DNA of 64,000 nucleotides from Clusia tigrina (Eukaryota; Arthropoda; Insecta; Diptera; Clusiidae), in NCBI GenBank assembly GCA_920105625.2, contig OV050033.1, positions 128,835,821-128,899,820 on the forward strand, read 5' to 3'. The position numbers and the translations under genes were made by a program. How positions within the stretch are numbered: position 1 is the stretch's first letter; each line of letters begins with the position of its first letter. The notes under the pieces were generated by a model. That model did not search any database. It saw only the letters and a program-made list of their open reading frames with translations, and was not told where the DNA came from. Of this stretch, positions 11,471 to 62,297 are shown in pieces.

Positions 11471-13360
11471 TTCACTACAGTTTTGTTTTATCATTTCATT
11501 GAACATAATATTTCAAATATCTCACTTAAATGCCTCCCACCACCTCTTATAATTTCTAATATTTGAGCAAGAGATACACGCGGTAAGTATTTTACTATTA
11601 CCACTTCCCCTCACTGCTTTTTACAATATAATTTGCTTATATCATACACGTATTTAATCTTAATGCTTGGAGTACATACGATTTTAATGTGGGAATGCTT
11701 TTTTAAAGCAATTTATACACACCGAAAAAAATTGTATACCGATCTGATTATAGATATCGATCAGTGCTTATTTTATATATTGAAAGCGGTAATTCTTTTT
11801 TGTTGTTAATATTAAATTGTATATGATATTTTTGTTTCATTTATAGGATTCATATAGAATAAGTTTAATAGTCTATTAAGTCTCAATAATAGTTACGCAA
11901 ATAATAAACAAGAGAGAAAAAATTATATGCAACATTAAAAAAGGAATTTTTAACATAAAACAGAAGATAATAAAAATAAAATTTTTGAAAAAAATTTGTT
12001 TGTTTAAAAAACTGTTTTGAAACGAAAATATAACATAATTTAGAAAATAAACACAATTTTTGTATAAAAAATGCTTTAAAAAAAGTAATGCCTAATTTAG
12101 AAAATAAATATAAATTTGAAAAAAGTTTCTTTTGAAAAAATAAATAAATAAATAAAACAAAAATAAAATCCAAAAACATAAAAAAATTAAATAAAATAGT
12201 GAAATTATAATTAAAACTTTTTGCCATCGAAAGTGTTTGTGTGCTGTTTCAGCCACTTAATTGTGGGTGGCCCCGTGTATGTGTGTATGTGAGCTTATTT
12301 ATATAAATTCTAAAATAATTCAATTTCAACAATTAAATAGAAATAGCTCTAATGCTAAGAAGTCCAAAATATTATGTTTCTTTTTGGATTGCAGTTAATT
12401 AATGAATAGCATAAACTTTATTTGAAATGTTGTTTTGTTTTTGTCACATAAATATTACAAACTACACGAAAAACACATTAGCAACAATTATATATTTATT
12501 TTTTTTACTTTACAAGTATATAATTTAATATTTAAATGTTTGTCAATAATTGAGAGAGTATGTAGAAACGTTAGTTTTTTTTCTTTTTGGTTGCATGAAA
12601 TTCCCTAAATAATTTTTTTATTTCAAATGGAGTAGGTTTTTACTTTGGAGTATTTATTTATTTTTCTTTTTTTGCAATGATAAACATTTTAGAATAGTGG
12701 TATATAATAATTTATAGACTAAAGTATATATTTACTACATAATATTCTTCAATTCAAACATTTTTAAGAGTAAATTTAGAGAGGTAAATTACATACATAC
12801 TATATATCAATTTGGTGGTATGCGTAAGTGTTGTTGTAAATGTGTTTTCGTGTTTTACTCAAAGAAGAACAAAAAAATACTTTGAAGAAAACCAACAAAA
12901 AAATAAATATTAAACAAAAAAAGATTAAATAAAATGGATTTTTTATTTTTACCACATAGCTCTTTTATTTATTTTTTAAGTACGCTATATTTTAAAAATA
13001 TACGAAAACTTTTAGTTTTTAGTTAAAAATTTCGTGTAGTTCTAATGTAGTTCGCTAAAAACTCATTTACATTTGAAAATTTTAGCATACAAATTGGAAT
13101 GTAGTTGGATAAGTAAAATGAGCAAAGGAACGCAATGGAATGGAACAAAATCCCGTGACTCTATGTAAATGTAAACTCTCAAGGTCAGCGCAGTTTGAGA
13201 ATAATCTCACTACTTTTTCTGCTTGACATTTATGGTAACTAGCGTTACTGGTGTTCTTACACATTAAAATTCAAATATAATCTATTTTGATGTTTAATTT
13301 AATATCATACGATTTTTTTCTAATAGCTTCAAATTTCAAATCAACTCTAACATATGTGTT

Positions 13361-13567
13361 AATAATGAAATACTTCTGTTCAAGTGTAAAGTGAGTTTTT
13401 AATCTATAATTAGATATTGAAATACTCCCGCTAAGTCCAAACTGAGTAATTAACATATGATTGGTTAAATATTGAAATACTCCTGTCTAAATCTAAACTG
13501 AGTATTCAACATATGTTTTAATATTGAAATACTCCCTGTCCAATTATAAACCGAGTATTTAACATTG
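13361..13567. repeat. Degenerate tandem repeat, unit 50-60 bp
   Basis: Four copies marked by ATTGAAATACTCC followed by AAACTGAGTATTTAACATAT. Confidence 0.7.
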
Positions 13568-13778
13568 TTCCTGTCACGTATTCTTGCATTAAAAAACTTT
13601 TAAAAAATTAAGCTTACCAAAATTAACATAATAGTATAAACAACTTGAAGGAACCAAGCATGCAAAAATTATTTAATTAAAAATGAATAAAATTTTCATG
13701 ATTTTGTAAAAGGCAAATGGCAAAAACCGGATGTAAAGACAAAGGCACAAAAATCATAAAACGAGAAATTTAAATCGT

Positions 13779-13889
<111 letters not shown>

Positions 13890-14316
13890 CAAATAACAAT
13901 TAATATACTCGTATATATTTGTGTAAATTATAAAAAAGTTTATGAAATGTATTGAGAATGTTCACGGATGTAGACGTGTTTTTTTACATTTGCTTAGATT
14001 CGAGTGTTCGTACATACGCTTAAAATGCTAACAGATATGCTTGTACTCTGTTAACAATTAACAGTAATTAGGTCACTTAACATACGACTTTATTAGGCGC
14101 ACAGCAATAACATAACAGACAAAACATCATTTTAGCAGTTGTTAATGTGAATGCGGTTATGTTAAAATTGCATTGGCAAGCATTCATGTCACATTCTTAG
14201 TGTGTGTGCGTGTGGTTTCATGTGGTGTAGTAATATTGGTGGTGATGCTGATGGTGTTGTATTTCTTTTTTTGAGAAACTCGAAGCATAACACAAACAAA
14301 CATGTAAGCACATAAT

Positions 14317-53627
<39,311 letters not shown>

Positions 53628-54060
53628 TTCGGCGTTAGGCTGCTCGGCTGTCTGCTGTTATGGAGGAAAATTCTGGCACCGGTGTTGGTGGCACCACCAA
53701 ATCACTTTCTACGTTATTGAAACTCTTTTCTATCACTGCACTTGGTTTTTATAAATTATTTTTTGTTTTTGTTGTTAATATATTCACAATTTTGGGAGAT
53801 TTATTTTAATGCCTCGGAAAATTGTTTCCTTTCCATCCACTTCTTTGGTATCTATCACGGTTTTGATTCACTCCTCGACTGATTTCGATTTTTTCGTTGT
53901 CGTTTCTTCAGTTTGTACGTTGCTGCTACTTCACATTCGTCGCCGTTGCTTAACGAAAGCACGAAGAATACTACACAGAAAATACACAAATTGTCAGAAA
54001 TTTCAGAACAAAGTGACAGAAGCGAATAGGAACAGAGTGCAAACGAGCGACAATTGTGAG
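53628..54060 (-). promoter_or_regulatory. shi: Probable shi 5' UTR and promoter-proximal region
   Basis: Upstream of the shi ATG the minus strand runs without an obvious acceptor just before the ATG, through A-rich and CAA-rich leader-like sequence, into pyrimidine-rich DNA near 54,000-54,060. I place the leader here by position only. The start site is not identifiable by eye, and an upstream non-coding exon is possible. Confidence 0.35.
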
Positions 54061-55331
54061 AACAAATAACCATACACATAACAAGTGTCTGATTGGATTT
54101 CAGAGCGTACACGATATAAACGAGGAAAAAAGATTTTTAAAAACTTCAAAATTCAATGACCAAAGCTGTAAGGCATCACTGTAAATTGTATTTTGAATTA
54201 TCCTAAAAATAACACTGTTAAAAAATAATTCTATTCAACTAAATTTGAATTTTAACTGCCAAAAACCCAATTTTCAACTATGACTCATAATCTTTTAAGC
54301 AAATAAACAAAAGACCGATCTCACAGTGAATTGCTCTTCTCTTCACCCAAAATTCGCAATTTTGCCAAATTTTCTCTCACGCACTTCGTTAATACCCAAA
54401 TTCCAGATGCATTAAACTGTAATTTTAATTTTTATTAGTTATAAATTTGGAATGTATAAATTTCGTTAGATTAAAAATGAGCAAATTAATTTCTAAATCA
54501 TTTTTGCAGAGTATATTTCAAATTTTAAAAAATCTTCACGGAAGTGAAAATAATTTATAACCGAATGATAGAGAAGAATGTAAGGAACTGGTGGAATTGA
54601 CAAAACATTTAACAAATTTCAGCTGTTAAACTACGAAACCTTTGAATGGGGAGAGAAAGAAAGAGATGCTTATATATTTATATATTTCCGTAAGTTGACG
54701 CAAATTGTACTAGATTTTATGAGTGATAAGTGTTGTAAAAAGATTAATTAACGCAACTTTCTGCGGGCAAAATATTTAATTTTAAAATTTTTTTCAGGTG
54801 ATTTTTATAGACATTTAAAATTTGATCACTTATTTGCGTTAGTCTCGTAAGGCAAGAATGATAATTGTACGTATAATTTTAGTTTTTTGACTACAATTAC
54901 TAACTCAGTTGTCTTGTTTCAAAAAAGAGTGGTCCTCACAATGTTGTCATGTTATGCTGAATTATTAAAGCGATTTAGTTTTAAAACTTTTCCTACAAAA
55001 TAACTTTAGAAATGTGACCTTAAGTGAAATCTGGTCAAAGCTGATAGAACCCCGGATATATATTTTTAGCTACAATCCATCACTCATCTTGTGGAGTATA
55101 TTGGAATGTACTCATCCGCCGAGTGCCTTGAATGGCAGTAATGTCTTACAATTTGTCTGTCTGTTGTAAACATTTTGACAAAAAAATATATATATGAAGT
55201 AAAATAATAATACAAATAAACAATGAAAAGAAAAAAATTAATTTAACTATTCTGTGGGTGTTTCCAAATTAGAGAAAAAAGTGTCACAGAAATTTCAGTG
55301 GTTCACATGATGTCTGTTAAGTAATCCATAC

Positions 55332-55343
<12 letters not shown>

Positions 55344-55379
<36 letters not shown>
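55344..55379. repeat. (AT)n microsatellite preceded by CATA repeats
   Basis: CATACATACATA then AT repeats. Confidence 0.9.
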
Positions 55380-55382
<3 letters not shown>

Positions 55383-55680
55383 AGCCGTTGGCCTGGACAA
55401 ATTTAACGCATACGTTACTGATACTATAAAAATGAAACGCGACGCTTTAATTATTACACTCAGTATTATGGTTTTATTTGATGTTGTTTTCCCGGCTGCT
55501 GACCAACGACTCGTTAGGCTCGCTTAAAACCGAAAACACGCAGCAACCGCATAACGGCGAACTTCTACATATGAGATTTACATGGTACATAAACGAACAA
55601 GTCACAAAGCAAATATAACAATAAAGGGCACAAACAAACACATCAGGGTGTAATAACTATAGGGTAAGTGGGCGTTCTGT

Positions 55681-55683
<3 letters not shown>

Positions 55684-55744
<61 letters not shown>
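55684..55744. repeat. (AT)n microsatellite
   Basis: About 60 bp AT repeat. Confidence 0.95.
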
Positions 55745-55750
<6 letters not shown>

Positions 55751-55964
55751 TAAACACATACAATATTCTAATTAGAATAATACCACAGAAAATGAATTAG
55801 ATTCGATTAGATTCCTTACTGTGTTTGAATATTGGACATTGGAAATACACAACTATAGCTCAGGCTCCACATTAATACATATTCAGCTGAAAGTTATTGA
55901 TTAATTTGCTGTCCTAAGTGGCTTATTATTTTAATTTTAAGTTACTTTTTAATAAAAAAATTAT

Positions 55965-56134
55965 CTTTTTTATTATATCGTACACCATAATTAATTATGG
56001 GTGCAAAGGTTTTTGGGGTATTGAGTACTGGTATCCGTGGCCTCCGATTCGAACAGAAAACGATTTAAAAATAATCATTTTTGAGACGAAACCGCAGGCT
56101 GAGGCCAGCTTGCTTACCACTGGACCACTGATAC
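55965..56134 (-). repeat. tRNA-related SINE-like sequence
   Basis: Minus strand has an A box (TGGTCCAGTGG, 56,117-56,127) and a B box (TGTTCGAATCG, 56,045-56,055) about 60 nt apart, with AAGCTGGCCTCAG between them, then a tail with CATAATTAATTATGG. It cannot fold as a normal tRNA. A similar A-box block (CACAGCGGTTAGACGCTGGCC) lies near 1,505 on the plus strand. Similar AT-rich tail sequences lie near 7,955-8,000 and 59,305-59,360. Confidence 0.5.
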
Positions 56135-56541
56135 CTTTCTTTAATAAATAAATAACATAAGTTTTCGGTCAACTTAATTCTCAGAATTGAGTCAACTGCT
56201 TAGCTGAGTGCCCTGCATACAAGCCATGAACATAATACGCTGTTTTAAGGTAGGATCATCATCAATATTTACACCGCTTCGATCAGATTTTTCCACAATT
56301 TCAGAGAGCATAACGAGCTTATTTCATACATATTTTTTCTATTTGTTTCTTGTTGTTGGTGTAAATATTCTTTATATTTAATTCTTATATATTTATATTA
56401 CATTGAGTGCGATTGCTTTACGAAAGTTAGACTTCAAATCACCCTATTGTAATGTAGTCGAAGAGGACCTAACTTCCCGAAATTACAGTGCAATGGAACG
56501 GATCTGCAAAATGACAACCGACTGACATCTTGGTCCGGCTG

Positions 56542-56621
56542 TCTTTTCGTTTCAAGTCTTTAAGCGAAAGTAGTGTTTTTTCTGTGCTGTTCGCGTTTCG
56601 TGTCAATAATTAAGACTTAAA
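56542..56621 (+). promoter_or_regulatory. RpLP2: RpLP2 transcription start with TCT/TOP motif and 5' UTR exon
   Basis: The tract TCTTTTCGTTTC at 56,542-56,553 matches the TCT initiator and 5' terminal oligopyrimidine tract of fly ribosomal protein genes. About 80 nt later a donor (AAA|GTAAGT) starts a 5' UTR intron at 56,622-56,858, ending in CTTTCAG just before the ATG. TOP leaders give growth-dependent translational control in this gene class. The start base (C at 56,543) is inferred. Confidence 0.7.
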
Positions 56622-56859
56622 GTAAGTAACTTAGTATAAAGCAATGCTGAGTCAAGCTGAGCTACAGTTTATTATAAATAAATGAATTAAATGCTTTGTT
56701 ACGGTCAAGATGGAGAAGATATTTAATGATATAATTTTGACCTGAAAATACATACATACATAATGAAGTTGAAACTATCGTGTGAGGCGTCTTTCATTTA
56801 TATATAGTATAAGTATATTTCTAAACAACGCTAATTATTAAACGATCTTTACTTTCAGA

Positions 56860-57198
56860 ATGCGTTACGTGGCTGCATACCTGTTGGCTGTCATCGGCGG
56901 ACTCGAGAACCCCAAAAATGCCGACATCGAGAAGATCCTTAGCTCGGTTGGTATCGAAGTTGATGCTGAACGTCTGACCAAGGTTGTCAAGGAGCTGAAT
57001 GGCAAGACCATTGAAGAGCTGATCAAGCAGGGTCGCGAGAAGCTGTCTTCTATGCCTGCTGGTGGTGCCGCCGCCGCTGTTGCTGCACCAGCTGCTGGAG
57101 GTGCTCCTGTTGCCGCCGCCAAGGAGGAGGCCAAGAAGGAGGAGAAGGAAGAATCCGAATCAGAGGATGACGATATGGGTTTCGGTCTGTTCGAATAA
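56860..57198 (+). CDS. RpLP2: 60S acidic ribosomal protein P2
   Basis: 112-residue P2 stalk protein of the large cytosolic ribosomal subunit. It pairs with P1 on P0 and recruits elongation factors. It shows the N-terminal helical dimerisation domain ([14 protein letters not shown], then [10 protein letters not shown] and [10 protein letters not shown]), an alanine/glycine-rich hinge (about residues 66-88), and the invariant acidic tail ending in [14 protein letters not shown]. The length is normal for the family. The coding part is a single exon; the ATG comes one base after a splice acceptor (TTTCAG|A ATG). The presence of UTR introns shows this is the native gene and not a processed copy. 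Recognition is certain. Confidence 0.98.
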   Translation: MRYVAAYLLAVIGGLENPKNADIEKILSSVGIEVDAERLTKVVKELNGKTIEELIKQGREKLSSMPAGGAAAAVAAPAAGGAPVAAAKEEAKKEEKEESESEDDDMGFGLFE

Positions 57199-57240
57199 AC
57201 TTAACGATGCCAACTGAAAACGTGCAAAAACTTTTATAGG

Positions 57241-57435
57241 GTGAGTAGAGCAGAGGTGTATTATAGAAGTAATTCTTGTCCTATTCATGATGAACCAATT
57301 TATTAACCATCTTTCGACTGAAATATTTTGATGTTAACTTTTGAGCTGATCTTTTAAATAATTTATGTTTTATGTCTTTGCTATTTAAATAACTACTTAT
57401 TTACTAATCTAGGGTTTTCTGTATTATTCTTGCAG
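57241..57435 (+). other. RpLP2: Intron in the RpLP2 3' UTR
   Basis: Forty-two nucleotides after the RpLP2 stop there is a strong donor (ATAGG|GTGAGT). At 57,431-57,435 there is an acceptor after a pyrimidine run (ATTCTTGCAG). The last exon would then be about 57,436-57,575, with a poly(A) signal AATAAA at 57,556-57,561. A junction this close to the stop would normally escape nonsense-mediated decay. Confidence 0.6.
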
Positions 57436-57555
57436 ACTTCTCGATGGTGAACTTCAGCTACAGCCGAGTTGTAAACCAACGGAGTACCTCAACAATCTTG
57501 TTACTTTGTGAAACTAGTTCAAGGGACTGCGTACAAAAATATTTAATTTCTATGA

Positions 57556-57561
57556 AATAAA
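57556..57561 (+). terminator. RpLP2: RpLP2 poly(A) signal AATAAA
   Basis: Canonical AATAAA about 120 nt after the 3' UTR splice acceptor, followed by a T-rich stretch. It lies about 190 nt from the stop codon of the convergent RBFA gene. Confidence 0.6.
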
Positions 57562-57748
57562 CAATGAAAGTTTTTACACGTTAAAATTTACTTGTATTTT
57601 TTCTCCAATGAACCGTGGAAAATGAATTTAATAATTATAGCTAATGGAAATAATGAACGTAAGAGAATTCACGTGCCGTATATTCCATTCACTCCTGACA
57701 ACACATTCAATGCTAGATGGCCCCATTGATTGTGCCACTCTGGGTTAG

Positions 57749-58861
57749 TTAGGATTTCTGTTCATTTTCGTGTTCTTCGTGGATGTAGTCTTGCTCTTCG
57801 TACAAGCGTCTTTGCTCGGCGGTCAGCACATTTTCTGTGGTGTCATCCGTTGCCACAGGCGTCCACTCATTCCTGTCAAAATATCTTTTGCGATTTGGGT
57901 TATTTTTGCGACGTTGAGCTAGGAATCTTTCAAACTCTTCGGCGTTTTTAGTCGCATCTGCCACTCTGAGATTGACGCGCTCCAACTTGACCGTCGGATC
58001 GTTGGCGGCCGTGACCACTGCTTGTGTAGCAGACAACGATCCCTGACTATGTGAGTCCCAAGCCTGCTTGGATTTACGCATTTTCGTTAAAATCTTGGAC
58101 ATGACTTCACGATGATCCAAGCCGAGCACATCATGACGCATTGCTGGCAGTTTCTCATGCGGCACTGGCAACGCAGACTGACCAAAGAATTCATTTTTAG
58201 TTGTGGTGCTGCTATAATCGCCATGGGGATGTTCTGCATTTGCACTGTCATCTGGACCGAGATCCATTTTGCTTAGCAGGTCCTGTACTTTGTGTAAATT
58301 TAGATTTGTTTTGTCGCGCACAAAGATTATGCGCGGCACCTCGCCCATGAGCGTTAGTTGCGACAAATCGTGCCGCAGCACCCCACTGCAGCGTCGTAAC
58401 TCTTCTTCGAGCTTCCCATCCTCCACGGCGTCCCCGCTGCCTAGCCAGTACACATTCAAAATAGTGAAATCTGGTGCGATTTTGACGCGCGTAATTTGTA
58501 AACCACGTCCTGTAACTGCCTCCGAGGCTTCGCCGGTGGCCAGCAGATCGGTGATGTGCTGCATGAAAAGTTTGTTCAGCACCGCCATGCGTCGCGTGAT
58601 GTTCTTCACATTACCCGATGGTTTGGCGAACGGCGAAGCCTTCACACCCACATTCAGTGCGGGTGCATCCGGATACCAGTGTTTCTTACTGCCGGATACG
58701 CGATTGCCGAACAACTTTTTCATAATTTTTCCTTGTCTATAAAGACTGGCGGCCTGGGCAAAACGCGCTCCATTGCCTGTGCAAATATTATGATGCTGTT
58801 GAAGTTCAAATGTTTTCTGCAGTAGTTTTTGTATTGGGCGACTAATGCCATTTCGCAGCAT
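57749..58861 (-). CDS. RBFA: Mitochondrial ribosome-binding factor A
   Basis: 370-residue single-exon protein. I chose the ATG at 58,859-58,861 (MLRNGISRPIQKLLQKTFEL) because it opens with a basic, amphipathic, presequence-like stretch. The frame upstream is low-complexity (HTHTHMCCCY) and looks like leader DNA. Residues about 90-195 match the KH-like RBFA fold (RRMAVLNKLFMQHITDLLA, then LQITRVKIAPDFTILNVYW, then VPRIIFVRDKTNL). Bacterial RbfA matures the 3' end of small-subunit rRNA; animal RBFA does the same for the 12S rRNA in mitochondria. The long C-terminal extension (residues 200-370), charged and ending in HEEHENEQKS, is typical of animal forms. It is convergent with RpLP2. Family assignment is firm; import is inferred. 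Confidence 0.9.
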   Translation of the reverse strand: MLRNGISRPIQKLLQKTFELQQHHNICTGNGARFAQAASLYRQGKIMKKLFGNRVSGSKKHWYPDAPALNVGVKASPFAKPSGNVKNITRRMAVLNKLFMQHITDLLATGEASEAVTGRGLQITRVKIAPDFTILNVYWLGSGDAVEDGKLEEELRRCSGVLRHDLSQLTLMGEVPRIIFVRDKTNLNLHKVQDLLSKMDLGPDDSANAEHPHGDYSSTTTKNEFFGQSALPVPHEKLPAMRHDVLGLDHREVMSKILTKMRKSKQAWDSHSQGSLSATQAVVTAANDPTVKLERVNLRVADATKNAEEFERFLAQRRKNNPNRKRYFDRNEWTPVATDDTTENVLTAEQRRLYEEQDYIHEEHENEQKS

Positions 58862-60179
58862 TTTTCGTAAAAAAAAAATATAAATAAAAGTGTTTTGTAA
58901 TATTCGGCCCGATATATTTATTGCACAGTAACAGCAGCACATATGAGTGTGTGTGTGTTTGTATCGAAGCAGCTGGTTTCTGTTTATACATATGTCAAAC
59001 ATTTCAAATGTTCAGTGCTGTAAAGTGAGTATATAGAAATTAGGCAAACATAGGCGATTGTCAAATGTATGATAACAAGGTCCAATCATACCATAATAAA
59101 TAACAGGGAAGTGACATTTAAGTTATGTTTGAAGATGCCAAAAAGTATAATGTAGGAGACGTGTTGAAACTGAGTGAGAGAAAAGAAACAGCGAAGAATA
59201 TATATGTATGTATGACGTATATGGCACAGGTTCATTGTGTACAAAAAATGTTACTGTTGTATTAGATGGGACTTCAAATCAGGTATTCTAACATTCTTGT
59301 TTTATTATTATTATACCTTCCAGCAGAATTAATTATGTCAGCAAGCGATGGGAGAATGAGTACTAGCAAATAAAGCCTTTTATATATCTCGTTTTCTTCT
59401 ATTACTAATTTTTTTATATGTATATTTATTCGCTCGAAGGCCTGACCACAGAATCTATGATGACATCCCGTGTTGCGAACCCCCCTTGTTATAATATGGT
59501 GGTGACCCCGGCTAGCTCATAGCAACGGTCGTGGTTCTCAACCCGCTACACTGCATCGGGTGGGTCAACACTAGAAGAAGAGGAGAATTAAAACGGCATC
59601 CAACTCATCATTTTTTCATCCAGCCGGGCATCCTCCTCTTCGACGTCAAGCGAGCCCGCCCCATCGCTTCCGCCTTAGCCTAACATTTTACATATTAACT
59701 TACTACACATTTTACTGACTTGAATTAATAACATGTAACTTACAAATATTTTTTTTATTACCTATATTACTATATATATGTTACAAATACTGTCTATACT
59801 TATATATACATGTAATCTTAACTACACTTTTTAAAATTGTTCTATATGCGTGTACACCACACTTAATTTTATTTAAAAATAAATTTTACTTATCTTAACT
59901 GATTCCTTTTTTTCTGATGAGGCGGGCGGCAACTTCTTTTTCTTTTTTTATCCCTGCGTTTCCAATTTCCTAGGCAAATTACACAACCAAAGCCCGTAAG
60001 CTGCTAACACAAAAATTCAGTCCATCAGTTTTCAAATTCAAACACGTCCGCAAATTTAAAAAGAGACCGTTTTTATTCCCTACCACCGCCTTAAATCCTC
60101 TTCTCCACTTTCTTCAATCTCCTTTTTTCATTTTTTGGACTCCTCCGCTATTCTACAAATGACCTTTTCAGCGGTCAAG

Positions 60180-60640
60180 CCGGTCAATCAACCTATTTTC
60201 AAACAAACTAAAATATAGACGGTGGAAACAAAAAAAATACGATCGCAACACCCGCTACCAGGGTAGGAGCGACTTAAAAAACACCGCCAGGCGGCTCTGC
60301 TGTGAGTGCTCTTTCTCCAATCAGTTGTGCCAAGTGCTATTAGGAATTCTAGGCAATTCAAATACCTTTTTCGCTGTAGTTTCTTCATTGATACGATGGA
60401 CATGACCCAGCCAGCGCAGTAGCTGAATGGTTATAAGGTGGACCACTACAATGTCGGCATGTAGCTAATACAGCATAGTCATCGCCAACGCGAATAGGAT
60501 ACAAATTTCTTCTTCCTCTCGAACACAATCAGATCGACTGCATCTGTTTGAGAGAGTACCCATGCTTCTGCGCCGTAAATTACCACGCCAGTTTTGTCGA
60601 TCGAGAGTGTCATGTCCGCGTTATCTCCAGAATTTGCTTT
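60180..60640 (-). mobile_element. Non-LTR retrotransposon, ORF2 C-terminal remnant
   Basis: Minus strand across frames: VVIYGAEAWVLSQTDAVDL, then RWLGHVHRINEETTAKKVF, then TDWRKSTHSRAAWRCFL, the usual tail of many insect LINE ORF2 proteins (RWLGHV ... WRxxAxDRxxWR). Frame breaks and stops present. Reverse transcriptase core is absent. It is a different lineage from the LOA-like pieces, which carry RNase H. Confidence 0.65.
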
Positions 60641-61087
60641 CATTACTGAGCTGGAAAAAAGTGCACTGTGATCATTTATTCACATTACATTCTCTTGTGT
60701 ATCATTTTATGCTCACTGAGCATTCTCCAAGCTTTCCTTGAACACAGCGGGGATTCAGTTACAACAATAGTGGTATTAAATGAGATTTTAAGCTGAATTG
60801 TCAATGAACTGTTCACTGCTGACAACCCACAAAAATAATTCACTCTTCTTCTTGCTGTTTTTTAGGTTCGGTAATATTTTTGGGTTTTCTTAGCGATCAG
60901 CTTTTTCATCTAATTGTCAATTCAACTGAAAATTAAACTTAATGAAATTGCTGTTGTTGTAAACTTGTTGCACCCATGCGGCCACCTTATTAATGCTCCC
61001 TGGGACGTGTCGGAGAAACAAAAACACAAAAATAATTGCCACAACTACAACTAAATACTCTATAGAGAGTATTTGGTTTCACTAGTT

Positions 61088-61176
61088 ACATGTTCTCTGC
61101 TAGTAGCAATGTTGCCAACGATTTGCGAATTTCGTGTGGTTGGTCTAAACTATTTGAACTGAGTAATCGTTTCTTA
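61088..61176 (+). repeat. Left copy of a direct repeat
   Basis: ACATGTTCTCTGCTAGTAGC ... ACTGAGTAATCGTTTCTTA; matches 61,679-61,751 with about 80% identity apart from a 20-bp gap. Confidence 0.75.
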
Positions 61177-61286
61177 AGCGGCAAACACGATACATCATGG
61201 TCATACTCAAATATAATGAATGAAAAATGGAGAAATCATTTGTACAAGTATGTGTCACAAATACTTGATTTTGTTGTGACCACTGA

Positions 61287-61607
61287 TTGAACGTCGAAGA
61301 TCAAAATCATTTTGATTTTGAGGGGAAATTTTCTTATGATTTTGATGATGATTATGTATGGATGATTGTCGTTTGTGGGCAATTTACATGTAAATTTTTG
61401 TCATTTGAGTTTGACTGCCAGTGTGAGATGTGTGCGGACAAAAATAAGGAAAATGCGTATCTGGAGTTCCTTGAATGCTATCGGTCGCTACCTGCACTGT
61501 GGGACGTCAAGTGCAGGGAGTACTGCGATTTTCCTTTCCACAGTACGAGTGTTAGCGCACACAAAACTTTATCATCCGACAGCAACATAACGACTATGCA
61601 AACATGA
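61287..61607 (+). pseudogene. MADF-domain relic
   Basis: A 106-codon frame holding the start of a MADF (Myb/SANT-like) DNA-binding domain: YLEFLECYRSLPALWDVKCR followed by EYCD. The rest of the domain is lost; the first 40 residues are acidic or aromatic low-complexity. MADF copies often travel with fly DNA transposons. The ORF lies between two direct repeats, so it may be cargo of a mobile element. It is too short to be a working MADF protein unless spliced to something outside this frame. Confidence 0.5.
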
Positions 61608-61678
61608 CTTGATTTAGCATTTTGATCAACACCTACACGCATGAGTATGATCATGATGTACCGTGTATGGACCGCTTA

Positions 61679-61751
61679 ACATGTTCTCTTCTAGTTGCAG
61701 TGTTGCCAGCGCTTTGCGAAATCCATGTTATAACTCAGTAATCGTTTCTTA
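61679..61751 (+). repeat. Right copy of a direct repeat
   Basis: ACATGTTCTCTTCTAGTTGC ... ACTCAGTAATCGTTTCTTA; partner of 61,088-61,176. Confidence 0.75.
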
Positions 61752-62269
61752 CGGTATTACAAGTGAGCTTCAAGGCTGCTTCCACTGGAACCTAACCTAA
61801 AAAAGTTATTTCAAAAAATCATTTACACCGTTTGTGTTTTTAAATTGTTTAAATATCCCGCCTTTATTTCTTGTTTTTTCCACCTTCCTCTCATTATTAT
61901 GTTACAATAATATATCTCATTTCTGTTACTTATCACTAATAATTTTTATAATGCTATGAAATATATATATATATACTTATTTTATTTATTTAGCATAATA
62001 CTAGCTTTATAAATATTTTAGAATTTTTTCTGTTCAAACTTAAACATGTATGTATGCTGAGTAATAAAAAAATATAGGTAAGTATAAAAACAGATGGCGA
62101 TTCTCTCGGTTGCTCTTATTAAACAACAGTCCATTCAACTTCAAGTTCAGAGAGAATATTGTGTGTGGAAGAGCGTTGGAGGATAATTAAAAATATATAT
62201 TCATTCTTTATACAAAAGTGTGTAATCAGAAAATATGTTCTGTTTAATGTTTGCGTATTGGCTGCTTAT

Positions 62270-62297
62270 GGGAGGGGAGGTTGGAGGGGTTTGGGGG
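62270..62297 (+). other. Possible G-quadruplex tract
   Basis: Four G runs of 3, 4, 4 and 5 separated by 1, 8 and 3 bases within AT-rich DNA. Fits a relaxed quadruplex rule. Confidence 0.4.

Larger units (their letters stand above)
54061..56541. other. Intergenic region between shi and RpLP2
   Basis: Divergent promoters: shi leaves to the left and RpLP2 to the right. Contains two (AT)n tracts (55,344-55,379; 55,684-55,744) and a tRNA-like SINE remnant on the minus strand (about 55,965-56,134). No gene recognised. Confidence 0.6.

Noticed and set aside
11883..12227. 114-codon minus-strand open frame rich in Phe/Tyr
   Set aside because: Lies in AT-rich DNA, low complexity, no motif.
53855..54112. 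85-codon frames on both strands upstream of shi
   Set aside because: They overlap the likely shi leader, with no conserved motif; an upstream ORF role cannot be judged without a mapped transcript start.
56028..56134. A functional tRNA gene on the minus strand
   Set aside because: A and B boxes are present but the acceptor, anticodon and T stems do not form and the spacing is too long; treated as SINE-like.
58269..58742. 157-codon plus-strand open frame opposite RBFA
   Set aside because: Antisense of the RBFA exon; no recognisable domain.
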